Positions 17,719 through 25,972 of a DNA stretch of 64,000 bases are shown piece after piece (position 1 is the first letter of the stretch; each line of letters opens with the position of its first letter). The stretch comes from Clostridiaceae bacterium (GTDB taxonomy: Bacteria > Bacillota > Clostridia > Acetivibrionales > DULL01), in assembly GCA_012840395.1 (NCBI GenBank), contig DULL01000066.1:49403-113402 (forward strand), written 5' to 3'. The position numbers and the translations under genes are program-made. Below the pieces are notes generated by a model that was not told where the DNA came from, did not search any database, and was given only the letters and a program-made list of their open reading frames with translations.

Positions 17719-18970
17719 TTTCTTCGTCCTTCTGGCATTGGGAGTTCCTATCGCAGTATCGTTAGGTTTGTCATCAATATTAGGAATACTTTTTATTGGC
17801 GGCAGCAATATGGTTACAGTAGGTCAACGTGTGTTTGAGGGTATGAACTCCTTTGCATTACTGGCTATTCCCCTTTATACATTTGCCGGCCTAGTTATGG
17901 GAAAGGGTGGGATCGCCCGCCGTATTATCAACTTTTGCTATTCTATAGCTGGCTATGTAATAGGAGGACTGGCTCATGTAAATGTACTTGCAAGTATGGT
18001 GTTCGCAGGTATTTCAGGATCTGCGGCTGCAGATACCGCTGGAGTAAGCGGGCTTTTGATGCCAGAAATGGTGAAGAAAAAATATAGCAAGGAATTTACT
18101 GTTGCTGTAACAGCCATTTCTTCAACTATTGGCATTATAATTCCCCCAAGCATACCAATGGTTGTATTGGGCGGTATTTTAGGCGTATCTACCGGGAAAC
18201 TTTTCCTTGGTGGAATTATTCCGGGAATTATTCTTGGTATTGCTCAAATGATAGTGTCCTATTTTGTTGCTAAAAAAGAAGGGGTGCCTAAAGAAGAGGG
18301 TAAAATACAGTTTAAGCCTATTTTAGTAGCCTTAAAAGAATCTTTCCTGGCTATACTTATGCCATTTATAATTATTGGCTCTATAATGAGCGGAATAGTA
18401 TCCCCTACAGAGGCTGGAGTTATTGCAGTTGTATACGGACTGATTGTTGGCGGACTGGTTTATAAGGAGTTAAAGTGGGAAGATATTAAAATAGCAATGC
18501 TGGAAACTGCCAAAACTTGCGGCAAAATATTTATAATAATTGGGGCAGCTGCATTATACACCAAGCTTTTAACTACTGCAGGCTTCCATATATTTGTAAG
18601 AGATTTTCTATTATCAATATCAACAAATCCTACAGTAATACTGTTAATTATATTATTAATTATATTGATAGTAACAACATTTATGGAAAGCATTGCAACA
18701 CTTACGCTTTTAATGCCGGTACTGTTTCCTGTTACCCAGGCAGTGGGGATTGACCCAACTGTTTTCTGCGTTCTTGTTGTAGTATGCATAGGTGTAGGAC
18801 TTGTAACTCCGCCGGTGGGTATGTGCCTTTATATAGCATGTGATCTCATGGATCTGGATATAATACCTGCTACCAAGGCTTTGCTTCCGTTTATATTCGC
18901 TACATTAATATGTATTTTACTATTTATATTATTCCCAGGATTAATACTATGGCCGGCAAGCTTTATCTAA
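17696..18970 (+). CDS. dctM: TRAP transporter large permease, DctM family
   Basis: 424 residues, GTG start 17696 with AAGGGGG 8 nt upstream. About eleven to twelve membrane segments form the transport core. Conserved stretches are IPLYTFAGLVMGKGGIARR, MVFAGISGSAAADTAGVSG, ISSTIGIIIPPSIPMVVLGG, GIVSPTEAGVIAVVYG and GVGLVTPPVGMCLYIACD. These match the elevator-type DctM subunit that moves the substrate with Na+. No truncation is seen. Together with dctP and dctQ it makes a complete tripartite system. Confidence 0.94.
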   Translation: MIAFLMISFFVLLALGVPIAVSLGLSSILGILFIGGSNMVTVGQRVFEGMNSFALLAIPLYTFAGLVMGKGGIARRIINFCYSIAGYVIGGLAHVNVLASMVFAGISGSAAADTAGVSGLLMPEMVKKKYSKEFTVAVTAISSTIGIIIPPSIPMVVLGGILGVSTGKLFLGGIIPGIILGIAQMIVSYFVAKKEGVPKEEGKIQFKPILVALKESFLAILMPFIIIGSIMSGIVSPTEAGVIAVVYGLIVGGLVYKELKWEDIKIAMLETAKTCGKIFIIIGAAALYTKLLTTAGFHIFVRDFLLSISTNPTVILLIILLIILIVTTFMESIATLTLLMPVLFPVTQAVGIDPTVFCVLVVVCIGVGLVTPPVGMCLYIACDLMDLDIIPATKALLPFIFATLICILLFILFPGLILWPASFI

Positions 18971-19028
18971 TATATGTTACTTAATGTGGCCTATATTATA
19001 TAAGCATATTAAATGAAAGGACTATGTT

Positions 19029-19931
19029 ATGAAACTAATCAATAGCGTTTGTACAAATTTATACTTCCCAAAATCCCGGAAAAACATTGATGAATTCCGC
19101 AGGATGGCATATTTTCTCGCTGAAAAGGGAATAGAGTGCATTGAATTTTACCATGACGGGGACAGCAGGGACAAGATAGGGAGTGTACTGCTTGATACAG
19201 GCCTTTCAAGTGTTTATATTGCAGTAATACCATCAAAAGAAAGCAGGTTGGATCTTTGCCACGAAAGTGAAGAAGGAAGAACTGCAGCAGTAAAGCTCTT
19301 TAAAAGCTGTATAGATGAGGCTCAGCATAATGGCATACCGGAGATAATGATGAATTCAGGAAGAATAGGAAACAATGTGGAAAAAGGCCTGGATTCTCTG
19401 GCAAAATCAATTGAAGAGCTATATGACTATGTTCAGCAGAAAAATTACAGCTTGTGCTTTTTGATGGAGCCTTGTGACAGCATTATGGAAGCCTTCCACC
19501 TTATTGGCCCATATGCCCGGACACTGGAATTTATGAAAAGAATGGATAATGCAGGTTTGCCTATAAAACTCACTTTGGATACTGCCCACACCGTTGAAGA
19601 AGGAGAGAATTTTTTAGAAGCTCTTAAAGCTGTAAAGCCTTATTGCAACCATATTCATTTTGCAAATTGCTTTATAAAAGACAGAAAGAATCCACTATAT
19701 GGTGATAAACATCTGGGTTATGAATATCCGGATACTGAATGGATGATACCTGATCTGTCAAATTTATTTATTAGTTTAGAAGGCTTATATGGGCATGATG
19801 AAGATTTGCGTATAGGACTTGAAGCACTATGCCGCCAGGAAGATCCATATGAGTATTTCAACAGTGTTTGGGAAAGTTTAACCTTTCTTCATAAGAACTT
19901 AAAGGAGGAGAATAGCTATGACATCAGATGA
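19029..19931 (+). CDS. Sugar phosphate isomerase/epimerase-like TIM-barrel protein
   Basis: 300 residues; GAAAGGA precedes ATG 19029. The sequence has the layout of the xylose-isomerase-like TIM barrel (AP endonuclease 2 family): GIECIEFYHDG early, a mid strand with LMEPCDSIMEAF, the metal-binding segment LTLDTAHTVEEG, then HIHFANCFIKDRKNP and GDKHLGYEYPDTEWM. Acidic and His residues at the strand ends fit a divalent metal site used for aldose-ketose isomerisation or epimerisation. The gene overlaps the transketolase gene by 14 nt, so it probably makes the ketose used by that enzyme. The true substrate is unknown. Confidence 0.75.
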   Translation: MKLINSVCTNLYFPKSRKNIDEFRRMAYFLAEKGIECIEFYHDGDSRDKIGSVLLDTGLSSVYIAVIPSKESRLDLCHESEEGRTAAVKLFKSCIDEAQHNGIPEIMMNSGRIGNNVEKGLDSLAKSIEELYDYVQQKNYSLCFLMEPCDSIMEAFHLIGPYARTLEFMKRMDNAGLPIKLTLDTAHTVEEGENFLEALKAVKPYCNHIHFANCFIKDRKNPLYGDKHLGYEYPDTEWMIPDLSNLFISLEGLYGHDEDLRIGLEALCRQEDPYEYFNSVWESLTFLHKNLKEENSYDIR

Positions 19932-20736
19932 GCTTCGCCGTATGGCAAACAGGTTGCGTTTGGATGTGGTTGAAGCGGTTCATGCTGTTGGAGACGGACA
20001 TCCGGGGCCTAGTATGTCAATTGCAGAAATACTGTCTGTTTTATATTTTGATAAAATGAATATCAACCCCCAGAAGCCCCGTTGGCCTGAGAGGGATAGA
20101 CTGATTCTGTCAAAAGGTCATGCTTGTCCAATTCTGTATGCTGCCCTTGCAAGAAAAGGATACTTTTCAATAGAGGAACTAAAAAAGCTTCGTATGTTTG
20201 AAGGAATGCTCCAGGGACATCCTGATATGAATAAGACACCAGGTATAGATATGACTTCAGGTTCCCTGGGAAATGGGATAGGTATTGGCCTGGGTATGGC
20301 TCTTGGATGCAAAATGCAGGGTCAAAAGAGCTTTATCTATGTCATAGTTGGAGATGGTGAACAGCAGGAAGGAGTTATTTGGGAGGCAGCTATGGCTGCA
20401 GCAAAGTATAAGGCGGGCAACTTAATTGTATTTGCTGACTGCAATAATAACCAGTCCGGTGGGAAAGTTACCGAGTTAAGCTCCCTTTATCCGGTAGCAG
20501 ATAAATGGAAAGCTTTTCACTGGCATGTACAGACAATAGATGGCCATGATGTTGATGCCATAAAAGAAGCCATTGAAAAAGCAAAAGCAATTGAGGACAA
20601 ACCATCCCTGATTGAGTGTATAACAATAAAAGGCAAAAATATACCCTATATGGAAAATAACAATGCATGGCATAAAAGAACACCGACAGCAGAAGAAGTA
20701 AGAATAGCAAGAGAAGCATTAGGAGGTGCCATATGA
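19918..20736 (+). CDS. Transketolase N-terminal subunit
   Basis: 272 residues; AAAGGAGGAG lies within the end of the previous gene. It holds the thiamine-diphosphate pyrophosphate domain: DGHPGPSMSIAEILSVLYF, SKGHACPILYAAL, GSLGNGIGIGLGMALG, and the Mg/ThDP motif VGDGEQQEGVIWEA ending near ADCNNNQ. A separate C-terminal subunit follows with a 4-nt overlap. Transketolase moves two-carbon ketol units between sugars. Split versions like this are common in anaerobes, sometimes in specialised pathways rather than the central pentose phosphate route. Placement inside a transporter operon suggests the specialised kind. Confidence 0.92.
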   Translation: MTSDELRRMANRLRLDVVEAVHAVGDGHPGPSMSIAEILSVLYFDKMNINPQKPRWPERDRLILSKGHACPILYAALARKGYFSIEELKKLRMFEGMLQGHPDMNKTPGIDMTSGSLGNGIGIGLGMALGCKMQGQKSFIYVIVGDGEQQEGVIWEAAMAAAKYKAGNLIVFADCNNNQSGGKVTELSSLYPVADKWKAFHWHVQTIDGHDVDAIKEAIEKAKAIEDKPSLIECITIKGKNIPYMENNNAWHKRTPTAEEVRIAREALGGAI

Positions 20737-21689
20737 AGATAAAAAGTACAAGGGAAGCTGCAATAAGAGCCATTATAGAGGCAGCCGAAAAAGATGAGCG
20801 CATTATTGTTATATCTCCTGATTCAGTGCTTGCTGCACGTGCTGTTCCTTTTATGGAAAAATTCCCTGACAGGTTAATAGAAGTAGGTATAGCTGAACAA
20901 AATTCTGTTCTGGTGGCGGCGGGGATGGCGACCACAGGTTTGATACCTGTAGTAATTAGTTATGCAGGCTTCCTGACTATGCGAGCTTGTGAACAGATAC
21001 GTACTTTTGTGGCATATCCCGGCCTCAATGTAAAATTCATTGGCTTGAATGGAGGTATGCTGGGAGGTGAGAGAGAAGGCGTTACGCACCAGTTTTATGA
21101 GGATGTCGGAATAATGCGTTCTATACCTGGCACAAAGATTATAGCTCCGGCTGATGCAGGGCAAACCTACAAGGCTGCAAAGGCTATGTTGGAAGTAGAA
21201 GGTCCGGTGTATCTTAGATTAGGAAGCGGACGGGAACCTGAAGTATTTCCTGATGAAACACCGTTTGAATTTGGAAAAATTCATATGGTTAAATGTTATG
21301 GATATGATGTTGCAATTTTCGCAAGCGGATTTATTATGAACCGGGCAGCAGAGGCATTGGAGAAGTTGAAGGAAGAGGGTATAAATGGTATACTAATTAA
21401 TATTCCCACAATAAAACCAATGGATAGTAAAGCTATTGCACAGATACTGGAACAAACCAACTGTGCTGTAGCAGTAGAAGATCATAATTTCTTTTGCGGA
21501 ATGTCCAGTGCCATATGCGAAATTGCATCCCATTATCATCCCTGCTATGTTATCCGTATTGGACTAAGGGATATTTATCCCTGCAGTGGACATGCGGATG
21601 TATTGCTGGATGCCTATGGTCTTTCCGTGCAGGCAATTGTAGATGGTGCGAAAGAGGCTATAAACAGGAAAAAGGAGAAGATTGTATAA
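20733..21689 (+). CDS. Transketolase C-terminal subunit
   Basis: 318 residues, ATG 20733 overlapping the stop of the N-terminal subunit. The pyrimidine-binding domain carries the catalytic Glu in EVGIAEQNSVLVAAGMA, and the C-terminal transketolase domain carries VAIFASGFIMNRAAEALEKL and VAVEDHNFFCG. It completes the active site at the subunit interface. Length matches other split C-terminal subunits. The fused domain order in one-chain transketolases confirms that both halves are needed. Confidence 0.92.
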   Translation: MKIKSTREAAIRAIIEAAEKDERIIVISPDSVLAARAVPFMEKFPDRLIEVGIAEQNSVLVAAGMATTGLIPVVISYAGFLTMRACEQIRTFVAYPGLNVKFIGLNGGMLGGEREGVTHQFYEDVGIMRSIPGTKIIAPADAGQTYKAAKAMLEVEGPVYLRLGSGREPEVFPDETPFEFGKIHMVKCYGYDVAIFASGFIMNRAAEALEKLKEEGINGILINIPTIKPMDSKAIAQILEQTNCAVAVEDHNFFCGMSSAICEIASHYHPCYVIRIGLRDIYPCSGHADVLLDAYGLSVQAIVDGAKEAINRKKEKIV

Positions 21690-21692
21690 GAT

Positions 21693-22448
21693 ATGGGAAA
21701 AAACACAGATTCAACTCAAGTGAATGATGGCAAAAAAAATCAATTTAGTTTAATGAAGCCGATGCCCACCAAGTCAGTGGTAGACCGTATAATTGAGAGA
21801 ATTACCAATGCGATAATCAACGGAGAATTACAACCTGGACAACAAATACCTACAGAAACCGAGCTGTGTGAATCCATGCAGGTAAGCCGTAATTCTGTCC
21901 GTGAAGCAATAAAAGTGCTGGTAGCCATGGGTGTGCTGGAAATTCACCGGGCTGAGGGAACATTTGTAGCAAAAGGTTTTTCAGACCGTATGCTGGACCC
22001 TATGGTTTATGGTTTAATTCTTGAAGGTGGAAATTCTTCTCATATGATTGAACTAAGAAGGCTCTTTGAAGTGGGTATTTTAAAGCTTGCTATAGATAAA
22101 GCAACAGATGATGATATTGAACAGATGCAGAAAGCTTTGGCAGATTTGAAATCAGTTATAGAAAACTGTCCAAATAAAAATAAAATACTTGATGCTGATA
22201 TAAAGTTTCATAAGGCGTTGGAGCATGCTATAAAAAATCCACTTGTGGAAAAAATCAGCCGTGTAATAGAACGACTGTCACGCCCTACCAGGGCCAGGGC
22301 AACAGAGCATTTTATCCGTACGAATGAATTGGATGAAATGTATGAGTTACACAAACAAATGCTTGATATTATTATTAGGAGAGATGAAACGTTAGTTGCA
22401 GAAACAATCGATAAACATTTCAAATATTGGAAATCAGAATTGCGTTGA
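21693..22448 (+). CDS. GntR-family regulator, FadR/FCD subfamily
   Basis: 251 residues from ATG 21693, 3 nt after the previous stop; the ribosome site is weak (AAAGGAGA 14 nt away), so coupling to upstream translation is likely. The winged helix is at about residues 25-90 (VVDRIIERITNAIINGELQPG, GQQIPTETELCESMQVSRNS, REAIKVLVAMGVLEIHRAEG). Residues about 105-245 are the all-helical FCD ligand-binding domain, with the metal-ligand pattern DIKFHKALEHAIKN and later ELHKQMLDII and HF. FCD regulators usually sense a sugar acid or intermediate of the pathway they control. It sits inside the operon and likely represses it. Confidence 0.9.
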   Translation: MGKNTDSTQVNDGKKNQFSLMKPMPTKSVVDRIIERITNAIINGELQPGQQIPTETELCESMQVSRNSVREAIKVLVAMGVLEIHRAEGTFVAKGFSDRMLDPMVYGLILEGGNSSHMIELRRLFEVGILKLAIDKATDDDIEQMQKALADLKSVIENCPNKNKILDADIKFHKALEHAIKNPLVEKISRVIERLSRPTRARATEHFIRTNELDEMYELHKQMLDIIIRRDETLVAETIDKHFKYWKSELR

Positions 22449-22463
22449 CAGAGGAGGAGCAAT

Positions 22464-23510
22464 ATGGAAGGATATTTTAAACGAGTTACTCGTATGACTC
22501 CTACACGTTTATGGATTAATAATGTAACAGTATCCCAGGCAAGAGTAGGTATTGCTGCAGGAGCAGTGGGCTGCACGCAAAACCCATCCTACGTATCAAA
22601 AATGCTTAAGGAAGAACCACAGTTGTGTGAACAGCTGATTGATAAATGGATTGAAAAGACAGATGATGATACAGAAGTTTTAATCCAGGTTCAGGCAGAA
22701 CTGGTAGGTTTAATTGCCAGGGAATTTATGCCACTGTATGAATCAAGTCACGGTGAATTAGGTTATGTTACTATTCAAGGTGATCCTTTTCAGGAAAATA
22801 CTGATGCTATAATGCGCCAGGCTGAGATAGCCAGGGCCTATGGGCCTAATATTATGGTCAAAATCCCTGTAGTGCCAGATGGTATTAAAGCAATTTCATC
22901 ACTGGTAAAAATGGGAATCCCGGTATGCTGTACAGAAGTATTTGCCGTTCAGCAGGCCATTGATATTTGTGAAGCTTTACTCAAAGCAACAGAAGGCAAC
23001 CCAAAGACAGTGGTCTATCTTGCACACATTGCCGGTATATATGATGAGTATCTTGGAAATTATGTGAAAGCTAACAATATTGATATTGAACCGGATATAC
23101 TCTGGCATGCAGGAATTGCTGTAGCTAAAAAGGTTTATGAAACTGTTAAGGAACGCCGCTACCCGGTGGAATTTTTAAGTGGCGGAGCCCGCGGACTTCA
23201 TCATTTCACTGAGATGGTCGGAGCTGAAGCCACAGTTACAATTAATTGGTCAGGAACCGGTGAAGAACTTGAAAAATCTAATCCTGTTGTGGTACAGCGT
23301 TTTCATATGCCAACCCCTTCATCAGTAATAGATGAGCTTTTAAGAAAATTGCCTGATTTTAGAAAAGGGTTCTTCCCTGGGGAATTATCACCTGAAGAAT
23401 ATGAGAATTTTGGCCCAGTTGCCTTATTCCGCAATACTTTTGAAAAAGCATGGAAACAGGCTTTAGTTGAAATTTCTCAACGGCGTAAATTTAAAAAATT
23501 TGGAAGTTAG
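22464..23510 (+). CDS. Transaldolase-family aldolase
   Basis: 348 residues; AGAGGAGG precedes ATG 22464. The class I Schiff-base Lys lies in the strand ANIMVKIPVV-like NIMVKIPVVPDGIKA. Other barrel strands are ARVGIAAGAVGCTQNPSYV, GELGYVTIQGDPF, GIPVCCTEVFAVQQAID, LAHIAGIYDEYLGNYV, and VEFLSGGARGLHHFTEMVG. It is longer and more diverged than TalA/TalB and FSA types, so the exact substrate is open. It should cleave or transfer a three-carbon dihydroxyacetone unit. It is last in the operon, 15 nt after the regulator. No terminator follows, and the star-shaped RNA begins 50 nt downstream. Confidence 0.85.
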   Translation: MEGYFKRVTRMTPTRLWINNVTVSQARVGIAAGAVGCTQNPSYVSKMLKEEPQLCEQLIDKWIEKTDDDTEVLIQVQAELVGLIAREFMPLYESSHGELGYVTIQGDPFQENTDAIMRQAEIARAYGPNIMVKIPVVPDGIKAISSLVKMGIPVCCTEVFAVQQAIDICEALLKATEGNPKTVVYLAHIAGIYDEYLGNYVKANNIDIEPDILWHAGIAVAKKVYETVKERRYPVEFLSGGARGLHHFTEMVGAEATVTINWSGTGEELEKSNPVVVQRFHMPTPSSVIDELLRKLPDFRKGFFPGELSPEEYENFGPVALFRNTFEKAWKQALVEISQRRKFKKFGS

Positions 23511-23559
23511 AATTAATAAATTTTCATGAATAATTTTTATTGAAAAGGTCAATTATAAT

Positions 23560-23962
23560 AGCGTAACGGGTACGTAATGGTTGAGTCAAGACTTATATAT
23601 GTTCCGAAGGGGATATATATAGGTCGGCCAAAGATTGTATATATGTCTAAAGGCTGGTCCTACAGGCGTATATGCAGTCGGAGGGAAGATTCTATATAGT
23701 AGGGAAAGGTTTTATTATAGTCTGTATATGATTAGATTATAATAGGATCCCAACTTATTATATAGGGTCGAGCGAAGACCATGCAGAGTGCTGTTACGGT
23801 TATATGCAGCCGAGAGGTTGCATATAGCTGGGTAGGTATTTTGCATGGTCGAACGAACCATCATTATGGGTGATGAACTGCTTGGTTATGGCCGGAAGGT
23901 CATAGCTAGGTAATAAGTTATCTATAGTGGTGCAAGGTAGATCATTACGTGCTCGTTGTGTT
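23560..23962 (+). ncRNA. Candidate large structured RNA: six-way star with five regular 16-bp arms
   Basis: This 403-nt intergenic stretch has no credible ORF but pairs almost completely. The terminal helix P1 joins 23560-23582 to 23940-23962 (23 pairs). Five arms follow in order, each opening with exactly 16 continuous pairs: A 23590-23605/23610-23625; B 23633-23648/23664-23679; C 23688-23703/23754-23769; D 23777-23792/23835-23850; E 23859-23874/23917-23932. Arms C, D and E carry a second helix beyond an internal loop (C 23708-23723/23734-23750 with one bulge; D 23798-23811/23816-23829 with a GAGA tetraloop; E 23881-23893/23898-23910 with a GGAA tetraloop). The linkers are GAGTCAA, GGCCAAA, GGAGGGAA, GAGCGAA, GAACGAAC and CAAGGTA. 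Of 103 basal plus terminal pairs, 28 are G-T and none is A-C, which fixes the transcribed strand as plus. I know no matching family. It may be processed from the sugar operon transcript or have its own start; a TATAAT at 23554-23559 abuts P1 but has no good -35. Confidence 0.8.
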
Positions 23963-24136
23963 TTATATGGAAATATCCTCACTTTCATATTCCCAGAACA
24001 GCTTTATATTTTTTCCTGAGTTTGTCTGTTTCATTTCATCTATTTTATTAAATAAATATATTGAAACTCTAAACAAAATATGTTAACATTACACAGTATA
24101 AAAACATTTGTGCGTGACAGGAGGACAGAAGGTAAT

Positions 24137-24580
24137 ATGTCGAAAAATTCAACTTGCTTTCTGGTTGACTCTTCTATATTACCTGAAGTTTTTTCAAAGG
24201 TGGTAGAAGTCAAAAGGTTATTAACAAAATACCCTGGTAAAACCGTAAATGAAGCGGTAAAAGAAGTAAATATAAGCCGCAGCGCTTATTACAAATATAA
24301 AGATTTTGTTTTTCCTTTCTATGAGACTTCAAGAGGCAGGATAATTACTCTACATTTAGTTGTAGAAGATTTTCCAGGCATATTATCCAATATATTAAAT
24401 AAAATAGCCCTGTCAAAAGCAAATATTGTTACAATTAATCAAAATATTCCAATAAACGGATTGGCAGATGTAATTATATCAATTGAAACTGCAGATATGG
24501 AAATAAGTATAAAAGAACTTATGGATAGTATCAGCAGTATTGAAGGAGTTAGAAAACAGGCAATACTTGCAAGAGAATAG
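24137..24580 (+). CDS. ACT-domain regulatory protein (UPF0735/PheB type)
   Basis: 147 residues from ATG 24137, with AGAAGGT upstream. An N-terminal helix-turn-helix-like segment (TVNEAVKEVNISRSAYYKYKD) is followed by an ACT domain at about residues 70-145 (RIITLHLVVEDFPGILSNIL, ANIVTINQNIP, VIISIETADME). ACT domains bind amino acids. The gene ends 13 nt before homoserine dehydrogenase, and these two genes are paired in many Firmicutes. It is likely a cytosolic amino-acid-responsive protein tied to the aspartate-family pathway; its precise target is not known. Confidence 0.85.
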   Translation: MSKNSTCFLVDSSILPEVFSKVVEVKRLLTKYPGKTVNEAVKEVNISRSAYYKYKDFVFPFYETSRGRIITLHLVVEDFPGILSNILNKIALSKANIVTINQNIPINGLADVIISIETADMEISIKELMDSISSIEGVRKQAILARE

Positions 24581-24593
24581 AGGGGAGTTAACA

Positions 24594-25844
24594 ATGGTTG
24601 ATATTGCTGTACTGGGATACGGAGTAGTGGGTTCCGGAGTGGTAGAAGTAATCAATACAAACCAAATGAGTATTAACGAAAAGGCCGGAGAAGAAATAAG
24701 AGTTAAGAAGATACTTGATATAAGGGATTTTAGTGATGATCCTAATAAAGATATAATAACAAACAATGCAGATGAGATTTTTGAAGATGAATCAATTAAA
24801 ATTATAGTAGAAACAATAGGAGGTACAGGAGCAGCTTTAGAATATACAAAGCGGGCTTTTTTAGCGGGCAAGCATGTTGTGTCCTCAAATAAGGAATTGG
24901 TTGCTCTTCACGGGCCAGAACTGTTAAAAATGGCCAAGGAAAATAATGTTTACTACCTTTTTGAAGCCAGCGTGGGCGGTGGTATTCCGATTATCAGGCC
25001 GTTAAACCAATGTCTGGCCGCAAACGAAATTTATTCCATAACTGCAATACTAAATGGTACAACAAACTATATTATTACACAAATGAAAGATTCAGGTAAG
25101 AGTTTTTCATCTGCGTTGGAGAATGCGAAGAAGAATGGATACGCAGAGGCAAACCCTATTGCTGACATTGAAGGTCTAGACACATGCAGAAAAATCGCGA
25201 TTCTGTCTTCTATTGCTTTTAATGAGTTTGTAGATTGCAGGAATATCTATACAGAAGGTATTAGCAAGCTGTCTTTGCTCGATTTTGAGTATGCCCTGCA
25301 GATGAATTCAGTAATCAAACTTATAGCTATAAGTGAAAAGAAAAATGATAAAATTCATGCAAGAGTAAGTCCTGCAATTATCAATAACAGCCATCCTTTG
25401 GCAAATGTGGATGATGTATTTAATGCCATATTAGTAAGAGGAAATGCAATAGGAGAAGTTATGTTTTATGGGCGGGGAGCAGGAAAATTGCCTACTGCCA
25501 GTGCTGTTGTAGCAGATATAATAGACATAATAAAACATGTTGACAGTAATGGAAGAAATATTTGGAAAAGGAAAGACTATAATAATATTGAAGATATAGA
25601 TAATATGGAAACCAGGTTTTTTGTGAGAGTATCTGCAGGTGATATTGAACAGGCAAAGAACTTAATTATCCGGGAATTTGGGGAAGTAAACTTTATTTAT
25701 CTGAACAAAAAGGAAACAGCGAAAGAAATTGCATTTGTTACCTGCAAAGATACCGAAAAAGCACATAAAGATAAATTTAGTAATTTAATGAACAGTGGTT
25801 TAATTGATAATATTGTGAGCTCAATCCGCATACTTGATGAGTGA
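24594..25844 (+). CDS. hom: Homoserine dehydrogenase
   Basis: 416 residues from ATG 24594 behind AGGGGAG (24581-24587). It reduces aspartate semialdehyde to homoserine with NAD(P)H, the branch point to threonine and methionine. Motifs: nucleotide-binding GYGVVGSGVVEVI, VSSNKELVALHGPELL, the catalytic region FEASVGGGIPIIRPL and NGTTNYIITQM, YAEANPIADIEGLDTCRK, and a C-terminal ACT-like domain (about 340-416) for feedback control. Homoserine feeds metA/metY at 30.5-32.7 kb and thrC at 13.4 kb. A strong bidirectional terminator follows. Confidence 0.95.
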   Translation: MVDIAVLGYGVVGSGVVEVINTNQMSINEKAGEEIRVKKILDIRDFSDDPNKDIITNNADEIFEDESIKIIVETIGGTGAALEYTKRAFLAGKHVVSSNKELVALHGPELLKMAKENNVYYLFEASVGGGIPIIRPLNQCLAANEIYSITAILNGTTNYIITQMKDSGKSFSSALENAKKNGYAEANPIADIEGLDTCRKIAILSSIAFNEFVDCRNIYTEGISKLSLLDFEYALQMNSVIKLIAISEKKNDKIHARVSPAIINNSHPLANVDDVFNAILVRGNAIGEVMFYGRGAGKLPTASAVVADIIDIIKHVDSNGRNIWKRKDYNNIEDIDNMETRFFVRVSAGDIEQAKNLIIREFGEVNFIYLNKKETAKEIAFVTCKDTEKAHKDKFSNLMNSGLIDNIVSSIRILDE

Positions 25845-25874
25845 AACTTGTTTTTAACAAAAATGATCTCTATT

Positions 25875-25933
25875 CTAAAAGGTATATAAGGTCCTGTTAT
25901 CAATATTGATTGCGGACCTTATATACCTTTTAG
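25875..25933. terminator. Bidirectional terminator, perfect 20-bp inverted repeat
   Basis: The arms 25875-25894 and 25914-25933 are perfect complements over 20 bp with a 19-nt loop. They start with CTAAAAGGTA and end with TACCTTTTAG. A-rich and T-rich edges on both sides let it work in both directions, between hom (+) and the convergent small gene (-). Confidence 0.85.
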
Positions 25934-25972
25934 TTGTTAATAATTTTCTTTTTTACAGCCTATTACTGGATT

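Noticed and set aside
23560..23962. Group I or II intron, CRISPR array, or a decaying DNA palindrome as explanation for the structured region
   Set aside because: No intron core motifs or interrupted gene, no direct repeats with spacers, and the non-Watson-Crick pairs are all G-T (A-C would be equally common in neutral decay).
23800..23988. Minus-strand open frame inside the star RNA
   Set aside because: No ribosome site, and it runs across paired helices; it is a by-product of the structured sequence.
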